A stretch of 64,000 nucleotides of DNA from Ixodes scapularis (taxonomy: Eukaryota; Arthropoda; Arachnida; Ixodida; Ixodidae), in assembly GCF_016920785.2 (NCBI RefSeq), contig NW_024609837.1, positions 50,153,609 to 50,217,608 on the forward strand, given 5' to 3'. The position numbers and the translations under genes are program-made. The notes under the pieces were generated by a model. The model had not been told where the DNA came from. It searched no databases and saw only the letters and a list, made by a program, of their open reading frames with translations. Below are positions 41,463 through 52,770 of the stretch, piece after piece (position 1 is the first letter of the stretch; each line of letters starts with the position of its first letter).

Positions 41463-41562
41463 NNNNNNNNNNNNNNNNNNNNNNNNNNNNNNNNNNNNNN
41501 NNNNNNNNNNNNNNNNNNNNNNNNNNNNNNNNNNNNNNNNNNNNNNNNNNNNNNNNNNNNNN
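41463..41562. other. Assembly gap, 100 N
   Basis: Exactly 100 N, the usual placeholder for a gap of unknown size. Distances across it are not meaningful. Confidence 0.99.
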
Positions 41563-41673
41563 CCAAAGCTGGACAGGTTATTGGCCCTTTAGGTTTTACT
41601 GTGTCCTTTTCACCAGCATAGGCCTTTGTGGAGCCTCATCAACACCCGCTTCAGTGGCTCGGCATCTCGTTAA

Positions 41674-42834
41674 AAAAACTCTGACACCCCCAAAAAAAAT
41701 TTTTTTTTCATGCTAGGCGTTGAAATGGCATGTCAGGACATTACAAAAAAATTGCTTCACTAAAGAGTTGCGTAGTTGTTTTTCTAAAAATATAAATAGG
41801 AGGCCGAATTCAAAGTTCCCGCCAGTGCACTGTGACGAAACAGTGTACCGCAAGGTGTCGGGGCGGTCAGAAGGGAGGCATCGATCTACGTCACTAAAAG
41901 TGGGTTCGCAGGAAGTCACGTGAGTTTCACTCCTCGTGCTCTCCACGACCGTGCCTAAGACTTTTTTTTTCTGCTCTTTGTACGAGCGATCGTAGAAAAC
42001 GAAGTTTCAGTTCCACTATCTCTTTATCGCTGCACCGTTTGATTAGTTTGCGTGCTGTAAAAGTTGAGGACGAAGAGTCAGTAAGGTCAATGGAGAAAGC
42101 GTTGCGAGTACAAGCCAGTGTACGAGTGCATGAGATCAGTCCGATGATATACAGCTATACTGCACGCAAAAGAGGCTATCAAGTCTTGAAAAAAAATTTT
42201 AGAACGCTCGCAGAAATTAGGATTGCTTGCGTACGACACGCCCAATTGCATTGCTGAAGGTTCGGACACCGAGGTCGTCGAATCATCGTATACCCTCCAG
42301 GCTGAAGATGCCTGCCGTCCCTCGGAAATGCATGCAGTGTGATCTCTTCTTCAGTTGCTCAAATACCGGGACCGTCTCTCACACAGCACCTTCTAGGCAT
42401 CGTAGTTGATCACGTCAATTCACTGACTCCTCTTCTTCTCCCTTTACAGCAACGTCAAGCGATGAAAAGCAGATAAAGGAAACCTTGTCTGCTTGGGCCG
42501 CTCGTGGAGGTGCGGAGAACAACAAAAATATTTAAAAAAATATTACACGCGCTCGCGGCAAGCTCGAGGAGGGATACAACTCACGTGACTTCCGCCGATG
42601 CCTCCCTTCAGAGCCGTTTATACTGCCTCCCTTCTGACCGCCCCGACACCTTGCGGTACACTGTTACGTCACAGTGCACTGGCGGGAACTTTGAATTGGG
42701 CCTCGTATTTCTACCTTTATAAAAAAAAAAACTACGCACCTCTATAGTGAAACAATTTTTTTGCAATGTCCTGACATGCCAATTCAACGCCTAGCATGAA
42801 ATAAAAATGTTTTTTTTGGCGTGTCAGAGGCCCT
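41674..42834. mobile_element. TTAA-flanked foldback element, 1.16 kb
   Basis: Arms of about 250 bp (41680-41930 and 42570-42834) share catgctaggcgttgaa-tggc, gccccgacaccttgcggtac (complement on left) and the ctctgacac ends. TTAA lies outside both ends (41670-41673, 42835-42838). The unique middle has small frames with no recognisable product. Confidence 0.7.
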
Positions 42835-42838
42835 TTAA

Positions 42839-44603
42839 GACTAACGTCACTGGATCATGAGAAAGTAGCCCCATTGTTTTCCCCACCGGCTACCCGGACA
42901 CAAACAGATACTAACATACAGACGACCAAAACCTCACAAGGCGATTGGCTAATCTGTCTACGCTGCCATTGAAGTCATCATCTAGGTCCATTAAAAACTT
43001 CGAAGCTTTCAGAGGGTCGTTCTAAACAAGTCGCGCCAAGATCATCACGGAGCATATTGTACACTCTTAAAAAAAGCTAGTAACTTTAGCAGTTACTACC
43101 TCTTTCTGACTGTTACTACCCTTCGCTAGCCATTTACTACCTCAAACGCGCGATAGGTAGTAAAATGTTGGCAAATGCAGCTGTCACAACCTTTTTCTGA
43201 ACGTTACTACCTTTTTACTAGCAATTTACTACTGCAAAGGCGCGGAGAAGATGGCGGCGCTTGCTTCATACCCGATTGCCAACGTTTGCGACGCACTTGC
43301 TGTTTCGGATCGCAGGCGGGGGTATCCATACGCAATCGTAGAGTCAAATATTCTATGATGGGGCATGTTTAAGGACTGGAGCTGACTTTCTAACGATCGC
43401 AGCCTCCGTACCAGCACGTCGTGAAAGCCAGCGCTGTAGCGAGCGCAGCAGCCATTTGTTGATGCAACGGCCATGCGGCTAGCTTACTTTCCTTCTCGTT
43501 TGCATTCGTTTGTTAGCGTTTATATTTTCATTTTGGTTTCAACTGGGATGAAAATAGACACGTATCACTTACAAAAAATGTTTCTGTAAACAAAAAAGTT
43601 CATTATCTTTCTTTTATATCTTTTATTTTTGTATTTTTTCAAGACATGTCTTTCTTTCACTAGAGATGTTTGGCAACCTTGTGCGACAAGCGAGTTGGTG
43701 CCAGTCGGAGTTTGCAGGATGCTAATTTCTCGGATTTGAACGTTCCGTTTTTGCCTTGTTTCGTGTGCAGTTCTCGTGTTCCCGTGTTGGAGTGCGTAAT
43801 TAACGTTCCTGCGATCGACGGGGCGAGTGTGTGTGTGGACCTGAGGACTGCTCAGAGGATAGTTCTAACAAGCCGGTGCCGCTGTCTCTGAATTGAGTTT
43901 CGTCGTCTAAGAGGCTTTTTTTCTGCCTCCTCCTACTTGGCACTGAGAACTTCTTCACGGTTTGTGTCTGTTCGGTGGTTGAATGATTCTGATTGAGCGT
44001 CTTCGGTCGGTACAGTGCACTGTCACAACCGCTGATGTGCGTCGTAAATAGTGTATGTAACTTTGGGACTAATGCAAAAAAAATGTATTGTAATTCTACG
44101 AGCCTTTCTGAATTTGCTTATATCTTCCCCAAAAACGCGAGCATTCGTCAGTGTACTACAAAAATTAAGATGCGAGCTGCACGCGGTATTAATATTTCAT
44201 GCATTTCTGTAGCGCAGCACGCTAAAGGAGTGAAGCTGCCGTCGTACTCCCCGTCAATTGCAGCCTTCGCTCGCTGCGGGAGACGGCAAGAAAGCACTCT
44301 CTCGCCGACGGCGGCCGGATTTGTTTTAAAGGCTGAAGCGCATGCAAGCGATTTAGCGAGCGACGAGACGAGCAACGGACACAGCGACGAGCGACGGCGA
44401 TTTCTCACGGCCACCCGTCGCGTCGCTCAGTTGAGTTTTTTTTTTTTTTTTTATTTTTTTTTATTTCTAGGAAACGTCTCTCATCGCTTTTGCCGCTTGT
44501 TCCAGTCGCTTTCATGCGGTTTACCTCGTCTTGCAACTGACCTAGCGACTACGAAGGACTGACGTGCTGATACACGACGACAAGTTTGCAGTCAAGGAAG
44601 TTA
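42839..44603. other. Intergenic, one truncated element end, no gene seen
   Basis: From 43063, actcttaaaaaaagctagta and repeated gttactacctttt-type blocks to about 43235 look like one end of a MITE related in its terminus to the one at 1809. The T run at 44437-44462 is low complexity. Frames at 43670 and 43993 show no domain. Confidence 0.3.
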
Positions 44604-44693
44604 GCGGAAAGAAAGTGGCCGAGTAGGCTAACGAATCATCAGCTCGAAAGCTTGCGCTGGGAACTTCCTGGGTTGGATCCCAGCTTCCTCCGC
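44604..44693 (+). pseudogene. tRNA-Ser-like pseudogene
   Basis: About 90 bp, the length of a class II tRNA. A box gtggccgagtaggctaacga (typical of Ser/Leu tRNAs), a possible CGA anticodon, a long variable region, and a B box gggttggatccc with the invariant C changed. The outer bases gcgga/tccgc pair. The anticodon stem is broken, so it is probably non-functional or a SINE head. Confidence 0.4.
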
Positions 44694-45205
44694 TATTTAG
44701 TTTGCAATAAGCGTGTCATAGCGTGTCGTATTTGTATGTATTTGCATTCAACATATGTGTATCTACTTGCAAATGTGGAAGAATTAAAATAAACTATAAA
44801 TGATCAGCTTCTTTTTTGTGTACTTTGATTGGACGGTGACTAGTGCCATCTGGATTCCAGTTTCCAATTTCCAGTTTCAATTTTCGTTGCGCTTCCCACC
44901 TGGTGGGAAGTGGCATAACTTCAGAATTTTTTTTTTCACAGGAAATCACGTGAATAGTTGCGTTTCCGGTCTTTCGTCGGGAGGTAGCGCTTGTTACTAG
45001 CTAGAGGTAGTTAAATACATGGATTCTGCTTTGAAACTAAACATTTGAGAGAAATCTCTCTGGTTGGGGAATACAATAATTAAAATATGGCAACCAACCA
45101 ATTCCTAAACATGTAGGAGCCCTGCGTTTCGAACCGACTCGGTTCTTCGTCAGGGGCGACTGTGGCCGTTGAGGAGCGGCGTTTTTCGATCTTCTTTTTC
45201 TTCTC
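44694..45205. other. Intergenic; right part is 3' sequence of a Penelope-like element
   Basis: 45037-45205 continues the minus-strand Penelope-like fragment (next entry) past its stop codon. The rest holds nothing recognised. Confidence 0.35.
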
Positions 45206-45538
45206 TCAGGGATGTGGCGCATTTCTCGATCTTCTTCTTTCATGAATATGGCGAAGCCCGTTCACATACACTGTTGGTAAAGCACCAAGGCACCTATTTA
45301 TGTTGCCTGGCGTCGTTTGAATATGCCAGGACTCGATGAAAAGCCTATGTCGGTTGTTAGTCTCTGCGTCGATAATTCTGGTGTTGTCGAAATCAATCCG
45401 GTGGTCTTTGACTTCGCAGTGCTCAGCGACTGCACTGCGCTCGTGGTCGAGCTTGCGAACGTCGTTTTTGTGTTGTCGTATTCTTTCATTAAATTTTTTT
45501 GTCTCGCCGATGTAAGTGCCCGAAGGAAAAATCCATTA
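45206..45538 (-). pseudogene. Penelope-like element, C-terminal GIY-YIG endonuclease fragment
   Basis: An open stretch of 110 codons on the minus strand, between a TAA and a TGA (45208-45206). It reads GTYIGETKKFNERIRQHKND, then SAVAEHCEVKDHRIDFDNT and FIESWHIQTTPGNINRCLGA with PTVYVNGLRH. This is the pattern of the GIY-YIG endonuclease at the C-terminus of Penelope-like retroelements, which cuts target DNA. The reverse transcriptase part is missing, so the copy is 5'-truncated and dead. Family placement is from motif memory but the match is extensive. Confidence 0.75.
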
Positions 45539-45561
45539 ATGTAATCCTGTTTGGCAGTCAA

Positions 45562-46081
45562 TGTTTTCTAGTGGACCGCTGATTGTGCCTGACCGGCCTG
45601 ACTGTACGTCAAGCATGTCTGACTGGCCAACAAGTTACTCTGACCGACAATCAAACTCCAGTCAGACCCCGCTTGTCGGCTTTCTGATGGTTTCCTGGTG
45701 GCAGTCGGTCGCCGCGAAATGCCGTCAAGATTTCTTGGTGGCGATTCTGATTGTACATCGATTGTCTCTCACTGTACGTCAAAAAGCTTTGACGTGCAGA
45801 CAGACGTACGGTCAAAGGACGTAAAGTTCGTTCGGATACCACTATTTCGTCAAATCTATGAATACGAAAAATATTCTATGCACGAGAAAACGATTTCGGG
45901 ACGTGAGCCCATAAAACCGCTGATGTTAGAGATATAACACGCAACCGACCGACAACCTTGGTCAGAAGTCCGCCGAAACGCCGAGGCTGCCACTTCTTCG
46001 CCGAGCTTCCATGAACGATCGCTCTCGACTCGTTTTGTTTGCCCGCTTGCTCCAACCTGTCGATCCTGCCCGGGCTCTACA
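45562..46081. other. 5' flank of the 46082 exon
   Basis: Contains several short gtctgactg / gaccgacaa blocks (45590-45830) that look like an eroded minisatellite, then non-repetitive sequence that may hold the promoter and 5' UTR of the next gene. No TATA box is clear. Confidence 0.3.
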
Positions 46082-46256
46082 ATGTCTTATGTTTTAGTAG
46101 AATTACTACTCGACAAGACCCAGCCTGTTGTGAGTTCCGACGATGTAAGGTACTTTAGCGGTGTAGTTGAAGACGACAAGGTGTACCGGGTCTACTGGGC
46201 GGGAGACGCTCCAACGAAAGGAGGATTCTACGACGCGAAACTACTCTACATGGCAG
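46082..46256 (+). CDS. First coding exon of an unrecognised gene
   Basis: ATG at 46082, 58 codons plus one base, then a strong donor GGCAG|GTGAGT (phase 1). The peptide begins MSYVLVELLLDKTQPVVSSD and continues through VYRVYWAGDAPTKGGFYDAK. The pattern YVLVE...(V)YW...(F)Y.A.(L)L recalls the small beta-barrel (Tudor/chromo-barrel-like) N-terminus of arthropod BEN-domain proteins, but no BEN domain is visible here, so that is a suggestion only. Codon-like composition, good ATG context (acaATGt) and the donor make a real exon likely. The next exon may be 48024-48103. Confidence 0.5.
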
Positions 46257-48023
46257 GTGAGTAGAACTGAAGTACGGCGATTGATGTACGATTGCTTGGT
46301 TTAACTGCATATACAGCCGAAGCACTTTTTAGAGCGATGCACTCATTGTCGGAACCTCTCGCTGCAATACTGAAATGCTCTTGACTCGGTCCGAGAGGTT
46401 TAGGCAAGAAAGTTTATATCTTTCTATCTGATGTGCACGGTAAAAACGTTCCGTAAAAAAACGTAGAGCTTCTCATTAAAAGCTACGGAGAAGCATCCGT
46501 AATCTGAAATACGATTGACTTGTCCGTAAATGTAAAGTTACGAATCTTTAAACAACTAAATTTGTTTGCGACAAGCTGAAAATTGTTTTATTTGGTTTAG
46601 GCTAATAAACAACGGTTCTCACATTTTAAAGGATCATTTATTGCACTGTCAAACAACTTATGATAAACGTTCCGAAACGAGTTGGCGCTAGTTACCGCTC
46701 AGTTGAAAAGCACGAGGTGAGATGTGTGTCCAGTATAATCGCACTGCTGCTATCTCTTCATCTACCCATCAGAGCGGCAGTAACGGCGTTACCATTTACT
46801 GCCACGCTTGTTTTGTCGAGGGATAGAGGTGCTTGGTGGTTTCTGTGCGAGCTTTCCATGTTGTTATCAAAACGGTGAGTTTGTTCTGCTCTTTTTATTA
46901 ACATTGATTGGGGACTGTCGTATATACGTTCGTATTTTGACATTTATTTCCTCGAAAGAAACAAAACCACGGATTTGCGTTGCTTTAAACTTTCGGGTTC
47001 AATGACGGTCGCCGCTATCTCAGTTCGTGTTTGACGTTCTTCTCAGAGTTGAAAGCTAAAGTCGTGTGCTCGTTTGAACCTTGTGTCATGTCGCGAGCTC
47101 GCTGGGACGCGCGGTTCGTCGTTTGTAGCGATTGGGAGGCTATTCGCGCGTGCTGGCTGGCAAGAGTGTTGCAGTAAAGCACGTGACAACGCATCGTTTG
47201 AGTGCGTGAGTGCGCTTTACGAGTTTCGCATCGTTGTTCGCGCGCCCTGTAGCCTTCTCATTTCGCCGAGGGGTCCCTATCGTTTCGTTGAAATTCGTTT
47301 CGCGGCAGTACGTTTCGTGGACAACTTTTCATGGACACGTTTCGTCAACACGAACGTTTCATCGACACTCGTTACGCGAATTTCATGCTGCAGGGACGTT
47401 TCGCCACTCGTGTATCACTGAAGTGCGCGTAAACACAAACCCCCGCCTGCGTTCACACCACTTCGCGGCGACAGTCTGCGGTTGCTCGTTACAAAAATGT
47501 TAACCCACCTAACCGACCCGTACAGGTCGCTTCGCGGCGACAGTCTCATGCAGCTCACCCCCCCCCCCCCCCCCCCCCCATAAAAGAAAAAAGGTTAATT
47601 TGAGCTGTCGTTGAAACGATCTGTCGAAAAAACGTCGTTCGATGATTTAATTCCCATTGGTGTATCACGACTGCGTATTGCACGTTCACTGGTTGGTTAG
47701 CAGTCATAATGCAGCCGATGAATTTCTCATTTCACAGAACGCACTTGTGTCACCGTACGCTGATTCCCCTCAACCACATGGTCTAAGACCATCGTATTGA
47801 TAATCATTTTTATGCTCATAATATTCTATGTGTATATTAAAGCAATATACCTCCGTTCAATACTTTCACGGCGCCACTCAGGAGGGCACGTAATACCACT
47901 GTTCCACGGACTGCAAAATTGTATGCATTAATCTTGGCTCCTCAGTCAGACTGTTTGTAAGAAACATAGCCACCGTTCCTGCAGTTTCAAATTGTCTGAG
48001 ATGCAAGCTGATATTTTTTTCAG
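46257..48023 (+). other. Probable intron 1 of the 46082 gene
   Basis: Contains a degenerate cgtttcgt-acac repeat (47275-47410), two gcttcgcggcgacagtct-type blocks and a C run of about 21 (47559-47579). No independent gene. Confidence 0.3.
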
Positions 48024-48103
48024 GAGGCGTCTTCAACGACAATTGCTTCCTTGTCACTGAGCATCAGTCAATGTTTAAAGAGCCTATGCCATTCTTGAAG
48101 GCG
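48024..48103 (+). CDS. Candidate exon 2 of the 46082 gene
   Basis: Acceptor atttttttcag (48013-48023) is strong. In phase 1, as required by exon 1, it is open for 26 codons (GVFNDNCFLVTEHQSMFKEP) to a donor AAGGCG|GTATGC in phase 0. No known domain. Support is the phase match and both splice sites. Confidence 0.35.
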
Positions 48104-48839
48104 GTATGCGTCTTGTTTGGAGCTTTTTACGTGTTGAATTTACCTATCCAAAGGAAGCCTTGGCCACTCTCGAGTTTATGCAACCGTGAGAAAATCTTGA
48201 AATGCGTCAAGTCCACAGGATGTGTCATAGAATGACATAATCTATATTACCCTATCATTTATCGTGCCGTATCGCCCTTTTTCACAATTCGCACAAACAT
48301 TTGAGCTGTACTAATTTTACAAAGAATTACGCTGCTGCATATTTATAATGAATTGATAACGTAGGAACACTGGTTGTCGTTAGGCTACACTGGTTGTCAT
48401 TAGGCTGTAACTTCCAAGGCAGGGAAGCACGGTTATCTTGTATAGACCAGCACGCGGCACTGACGTCATGCAGCTGCGGTGGCGCTGTCGGCGGCACAGC
48501 GCAGACGCTTCACTTTACGCGAATTTGGTTTTTGCGCACGCACAGTTCTCACACCTGGTGTGGGCAAACGCGGGCTTGTTTATAAACAGGGTGTTGGTCT
48601 ATAGAATGTGTGCTTGTTCAGCAGTCTTTCAGGTTTAACATGTTCCAACACTACCATAGTCTGACTTGATAGTACAAAATAAATGGCTTCACCTTCACCA
48701 GGCTGAGTATGCATGAAGCAGGCATGGCATTAATGTTAGATGATGCAATATATCCTCCTAGACCAATCTTCCAAATCAACCTGGAGAAGGGGTTGAAGAG
48801 AATGGGAGCAGTGAAGCGAACGACGGCCCATCGCAAGAT

Positions 48840-49010
48840 TTTAGGGCTGCTGAAGGGCTTCAAATGAAGTCTCCACAGAAATCCCTTGAACCTGTATGTT
48901 GTTTTATGGTAAGTGCAAATTTGAATTCCTACACATCTAGCATGTACCTGAGAGGAAGACAACTCTAATGTGGCTGATGCCAATCTTTTGAGAAGCGTAA
49001 CAAAGGGCTT
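48840..49010 (+). repeat. Partial copy of the 430-bp duplicated block
   Basis: Aligns with 50330-50490: tatggtaagtgcaa..., cctacacatctagcatgtac and gaggaagacaactctaatgt all have counterparts in order. Confidence 0.45.
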
Positions 49011-49545
49011 TGTAAGTATTCAAAACTTTCAAATATCGAGGCGAATGATGTCATATTTTGTTTATACTTTCATCAGATAGGACGGTTCGGCAGTTGTACG
49101 AATTTTCAATCTGAGAATGCTCCAGGACACACCATCGGAAAAAAAAAACTGAAACGACCAACAAAAGCCCACACAGAAATCTGGGAACTGTATGCAAATA
49201 AAACGTATTTCAACTCGTTTATTTAAAACGGGAAGTCATCCTGTAATTGTAAACAAAGATGGTTGATCTGTAAAATGTTTGAGCCCCCAGAGCCAATACA
49301 TGATTTGCTGCGATACGCTGCTGTGAACCGGTGATGCATGCACGACGCAGTGCGAGTGCTACAGTGTCAAGGCACATGTGGCCTACATGATATGGTATTC
49401 ATATCCCGTGTAATTAGGAGTCTGCGTCTGTTTAATTACAGCAGCCGGCATCCTGCCAGTTTACAAATTATCTCCTTGCAACTTTTTTGCCCCTTGCTCT
49501 CACACAAAATAATTATTCGTTTGATATTTAAATGTATTATTATTA

Positions 49546-50060
49546 GAGGGGGGTGCAACGATTTTATGATTAAGAGAATTTGCATCTCGTCATTTTTACG
49601 TTATTATCATGTCCCAGAGGATACAGAAAACATCTCCTTCATTAAGAATGTTGCGATTCCGCTGCATAATCGGAAAACAAAAGCCAAGCTTTTTCCCCCA
49701 CCTGCAGCCGCAAGTGGCAGCCGAAGGAACTACGACTAGAAGATTACGTGCCCTCGCTCGGCTCCAAGCTGCAGCATAACGCCCGCTAATGTCAGCAGAG
49801 AGAGGGAGAGGAAGCGTCCTCCGAGATAGCACACCGAAACCTACACGGCACTCCGAATGACGTCACTAGGAGTGCGACCAGGTGTGACCCTGAAGACTGG
49901 GAGTGGGTTGAGGGGTGCCCAAAATGCCAATAGTTATCTTTTTTTTACGCAACAACTAGGACGCGCAGGCGAAATCGGTTTCCTGTTCTTTACTTCAGAA
50001 GTGTCAGAGAGCAACTTCCACAAATTTTTGACTGAAGTCCGGAAATCGTTGCACCCCGCT
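49546..50060. mobile_element. TTAA-type MITE, copy 2
   Basis: Same ends as 40163-40740 (ggggtgcaacgatttt and aaatcgttgcaccccgct). Right TTAA at 50061-50064. The left flank is altered (TTAG). Internal order is conserved, including a catctcgtcatttttacgtt block. Confidence 0.7.
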
Positions 50061-50077
50061 TTAAATAGTAACTTTTA

Positions 50078-50510
50078 AGCTTTGAAGTAAGTGAAGCCTC
50101 ATGGTTCTTTCTTTTTGTTTCATAGAGGTTTTTCAAAGCACAAGTCGGCCGGTCTTCCAGCCACCTGCAGCCATGCTTGCACTGCATGATTACTTAGCAT
50201 GTCCAGTGCCAACTGCTATTTAAGCTGCTCTAACCTGATTAAATTGACAGTCTGACAATCTTGTGTCTTGTTTTTCAGAAAATACAGTGTGCACCACAAG
50301 ACGTCGAGCAATGTTTGATGATTTAACCATTTGAACCAGTTGAATTACGGAGTCAACTTCGCTATCTTTTTTTTATGGTCAGTCACGAGTCTGAGTTCTT
50401 ACAGATTGAGCATGGGCCTGAGGGGGAAGCAACACTGATTTAGCAGATGTCACTTTTTCGACTACTGTTGTAGCAGTATCAGCCACATCTAACATGTTGC
50501 CCCTAAAGCC
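50078..50510 (+). repeat. 430-bp duplicated block, copy 1
   Basis: Shares with 50568-51000 and 52205-52640: tagaggtttttcaaagcaca, gccagtgccaactg-like, gtgtcttgtttttcagaa, ggagtcaacttcgct and agattgagcatgggcctgag segments in the same order. Diverged and non-coding. Confidence 0.55.
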
Positions 50511-50567
50511 TCAGTTTGAACATGTATCAAGCCTTTTTCTAATGCATATTTTAGCAGATTATGAGTT

Positions 50568-51000
50568 AACTTCAAAATGGAACTGCATGGTTCATTCTTG
50601 TTTTGTAGAGGTTTTTCAGGGCACAAGTTGGCTGATCTCTTGCAGCCTCCTGCAGCCATGCTTGAACTGCAGGGTTACTTTGCATGTCCAGTGCCAACTG
50701 CGATTTAAGCTACTCTCACTTGCTTTAACTGGCATTCTGCCAGTCTTGTGTATGTCTTGTTTTTCAGAAGATACGGTTAGCATCTCGAAACGTTGAGCAA
50801 CGTTTGATGATTTAACTATTTGAACAAGTCGAGTTGCGGAGTCAACTTCGCTGGTGTATTTTCATGGCAAGTAAAAAGTGAGTTATTACAGATCGAGCAT
50901 GACTCTGAGAGGGAGACAACGCTGATCCAGCTGGTGTCACTTTCGACAAGTTTTGTAGTAGTGTCCGTCGCATGTAACACTGTTTTGACCCCAACTGGTG
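50568..51000 (+). repeat. 430-bp duplicated block, copy 2
   Basis: Best match to copy 1, adjacent to it. Includes tgtcttgtttttcagaagat, which looks like a splice acceptor, but the following frame is closed. Confidence 0.55.
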
Positions 51001-51052
51001 TTACGATACACTATAGCTAGATTCAAGCCTAATATGCTAAATTCATTTGAAT

Positions 51053-51237
51053 CTACCGTAGAATATTGCGCATCCGCCCATTCCACATTAAGCGCCCATA
51101 TCCAAGTTTCGAAGATCTGAGGAAATATGCACAGTACATTTATATGTAAAATTGATGACCGGACAAGCGCCCATCCCCCATTTTTTCGCTATTATCTCGA
51201 AATTTTGAGTGGGCGCTTGCCCGGTATTTTATGGTAG
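51053..51237. repeat. Small inverted-repeat element
   Basis: Ends ctaccgta-gaatattgcgc and ...cggtattttatggtag, plus inner cgccca / tgggcg. It is flanked by diverged direct copies of actatagctaaattcaaac (51009 and 51239). Confidence 0.45.
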
Positions 51238-51699
51238 TTACTATAGCTAAATTCAAACATACTAGGTCACCTGCTGCTGGCTTTTTATAGCCGATGAACT
51301 TGCCACGTTCGAATCGCAGGTAGGATTAAGTAGCGACAAGTTGGAAGCAACATATTAATGTAACAATTGTTTTCTTGGTAACACTAACTGTCTTACGCTA
51401 AGTTTGTGGGAAGTAAGTTCTGTATCACGTTAGTCTTTTCTGAATAAAAAAGTAGCAATGTTCTTTTGTAGTTAATTTTCTAATCTTTCTAATTACAGTT
51501 ACATTGAGGAGCATGATCTGATGCATACCTTATATTTATATTGTCATGGATAGACAATGACCAAAAAGATTATGCATTTCGGATTATGGATGACGAGTGC
51601 CAATGACAAAGCGCAGCTGGCAATGCAGGGAAAACACTGATAAACAAGGAGAATATTTTTTTGAACTCCCTGCAAAAGCTGTGCGTACAGTGAGGAGCA

Positions 51700-51905
51700 G
51701 TGGTGAAAAAAGGTAACCTCAGAGGCAATGGCTTTGTGTATTGTTAAGGTTTTAACCAGGAACAAATCCTTGTGCATGCAAGCCATTCCACCCAGTGTGC
51801 CAGTTGAAAGCTTGTTCAGCGATGGAAATGGATGTGCTTGCCTTCAGTAAAGTAAAACTTTTGGAAGAAAATTTAGAAAAGCAACTGCAGCTATAGTATA
51901 AGATG
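51700..51905 (+). pseudogene. hAT transposase C-terminal dimerisation remnant
   Basis: A plus-strand stretch reads IPPSVPVESLFSDG, the conserved hAT dimerisation motif (S.P.ER.FS..G). After a frameshift it reads KVKLLEENLEKQLQL, the usual following helix. Stops and shifts show it is dead. AATAAA follows at about 51934. Confidence 0.5.
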
Positions 51906-52204
51906 TAATAACACTGATACAGACACTTTATGCAATAAACCTGAGCACAGCCGGTTCCTAATTTTCCTTGTTTATTTGTTTATTAAAAGAAGTAAAGTAA
52001 AATAATGGAATTACCTCTTAGCAGTAACAGTTATAGGTTACTTTTTTCTTAACTTGCTTAATTAGGTAGTCTTTTTATATAAAGTATCTTGCCCAAGGCG
52101 ACAAATATTGTAGGGGTCCTTTAATTGCATAATTTTTTTGCTTAGTTTATGTCGATGCCTACAAGGTCTTGCTCTAAGATTTGAAATCTGTTTTCTTACA
52201 TGTT

Positions 52205-52640
52205 CTAACACATTATAAGGCAACCTTTACGTAAAGGGAACTGCATGGTTCTTAAGTCTTGTTTATAGGAATTTCTTGGAGCACAAGTCAGCTGATTTCT
52301 GGCAGTCTCCTGTGGCCATTGTACTGCAGGATTACCTTGGATAGTTATAGCCAGCTACGATTTAAGCAACTCTCATTTGCATAGATTGTCATTCGTGTTT
52401 GTCTTTTTTTTTTCGGGAACTACATTTGGAATTGTACAAAGTGGAGCAGTTTTTGACGATTGGTCACTTTGAAAAAGTCATTTTGTGGAGTTGGCTGCAC
52501 ATGTTTTTTGCGGGAAAGTAAATAGTTCAGTTTTTAAAATCTAGCATGGTCTGAGAGAAAAGCAAACTTGATGTGACTGACAGCACCCTTCTGAAAACTG
52601 TTTGGACAATATTGATCACATCTAACCAGGGTTTTTCCCA
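52205..52640 (+). repeat. 430-bp duplicated block, copy 3
   Basis: More diverged copy: gggaactgcatggttcttaa, ggagcacaagtcagctgatt, ttttttttcgggaact, ggagttggctgca and tctagcatggtctgagag follow the same order as in copies 1 and 2. Confidence 0.5.
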
Positions 52641-52715
52641 CGGTAGGTGGCAGTGGTTTCGCTGCCCACTAGTCCTGCTAGCCGCCCAATTCTTTGAAAA
52701 AATGTCTTGTGGCCT

Positions 52716-52770
52716 TCAAGTCTTGGCACAGAAATCGCTGTGCTCGGCGGATTTCTGTGCCAAGACATGC
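52716..52770. repeat. Short hairpin
   Basis: cttggcacagaaatc and gatttctgtgccaag (15-bp perfect arms) around a loop of about 13 bases. Confidence 0.5.

Noticed and set aside
41674..42834. Small frames inside the TTAA foldback element as a transposase
   Set aside because: The frames are short, not related to piggyBac or any transposase I know, and lie in the unique middle of a non-autonomous element.
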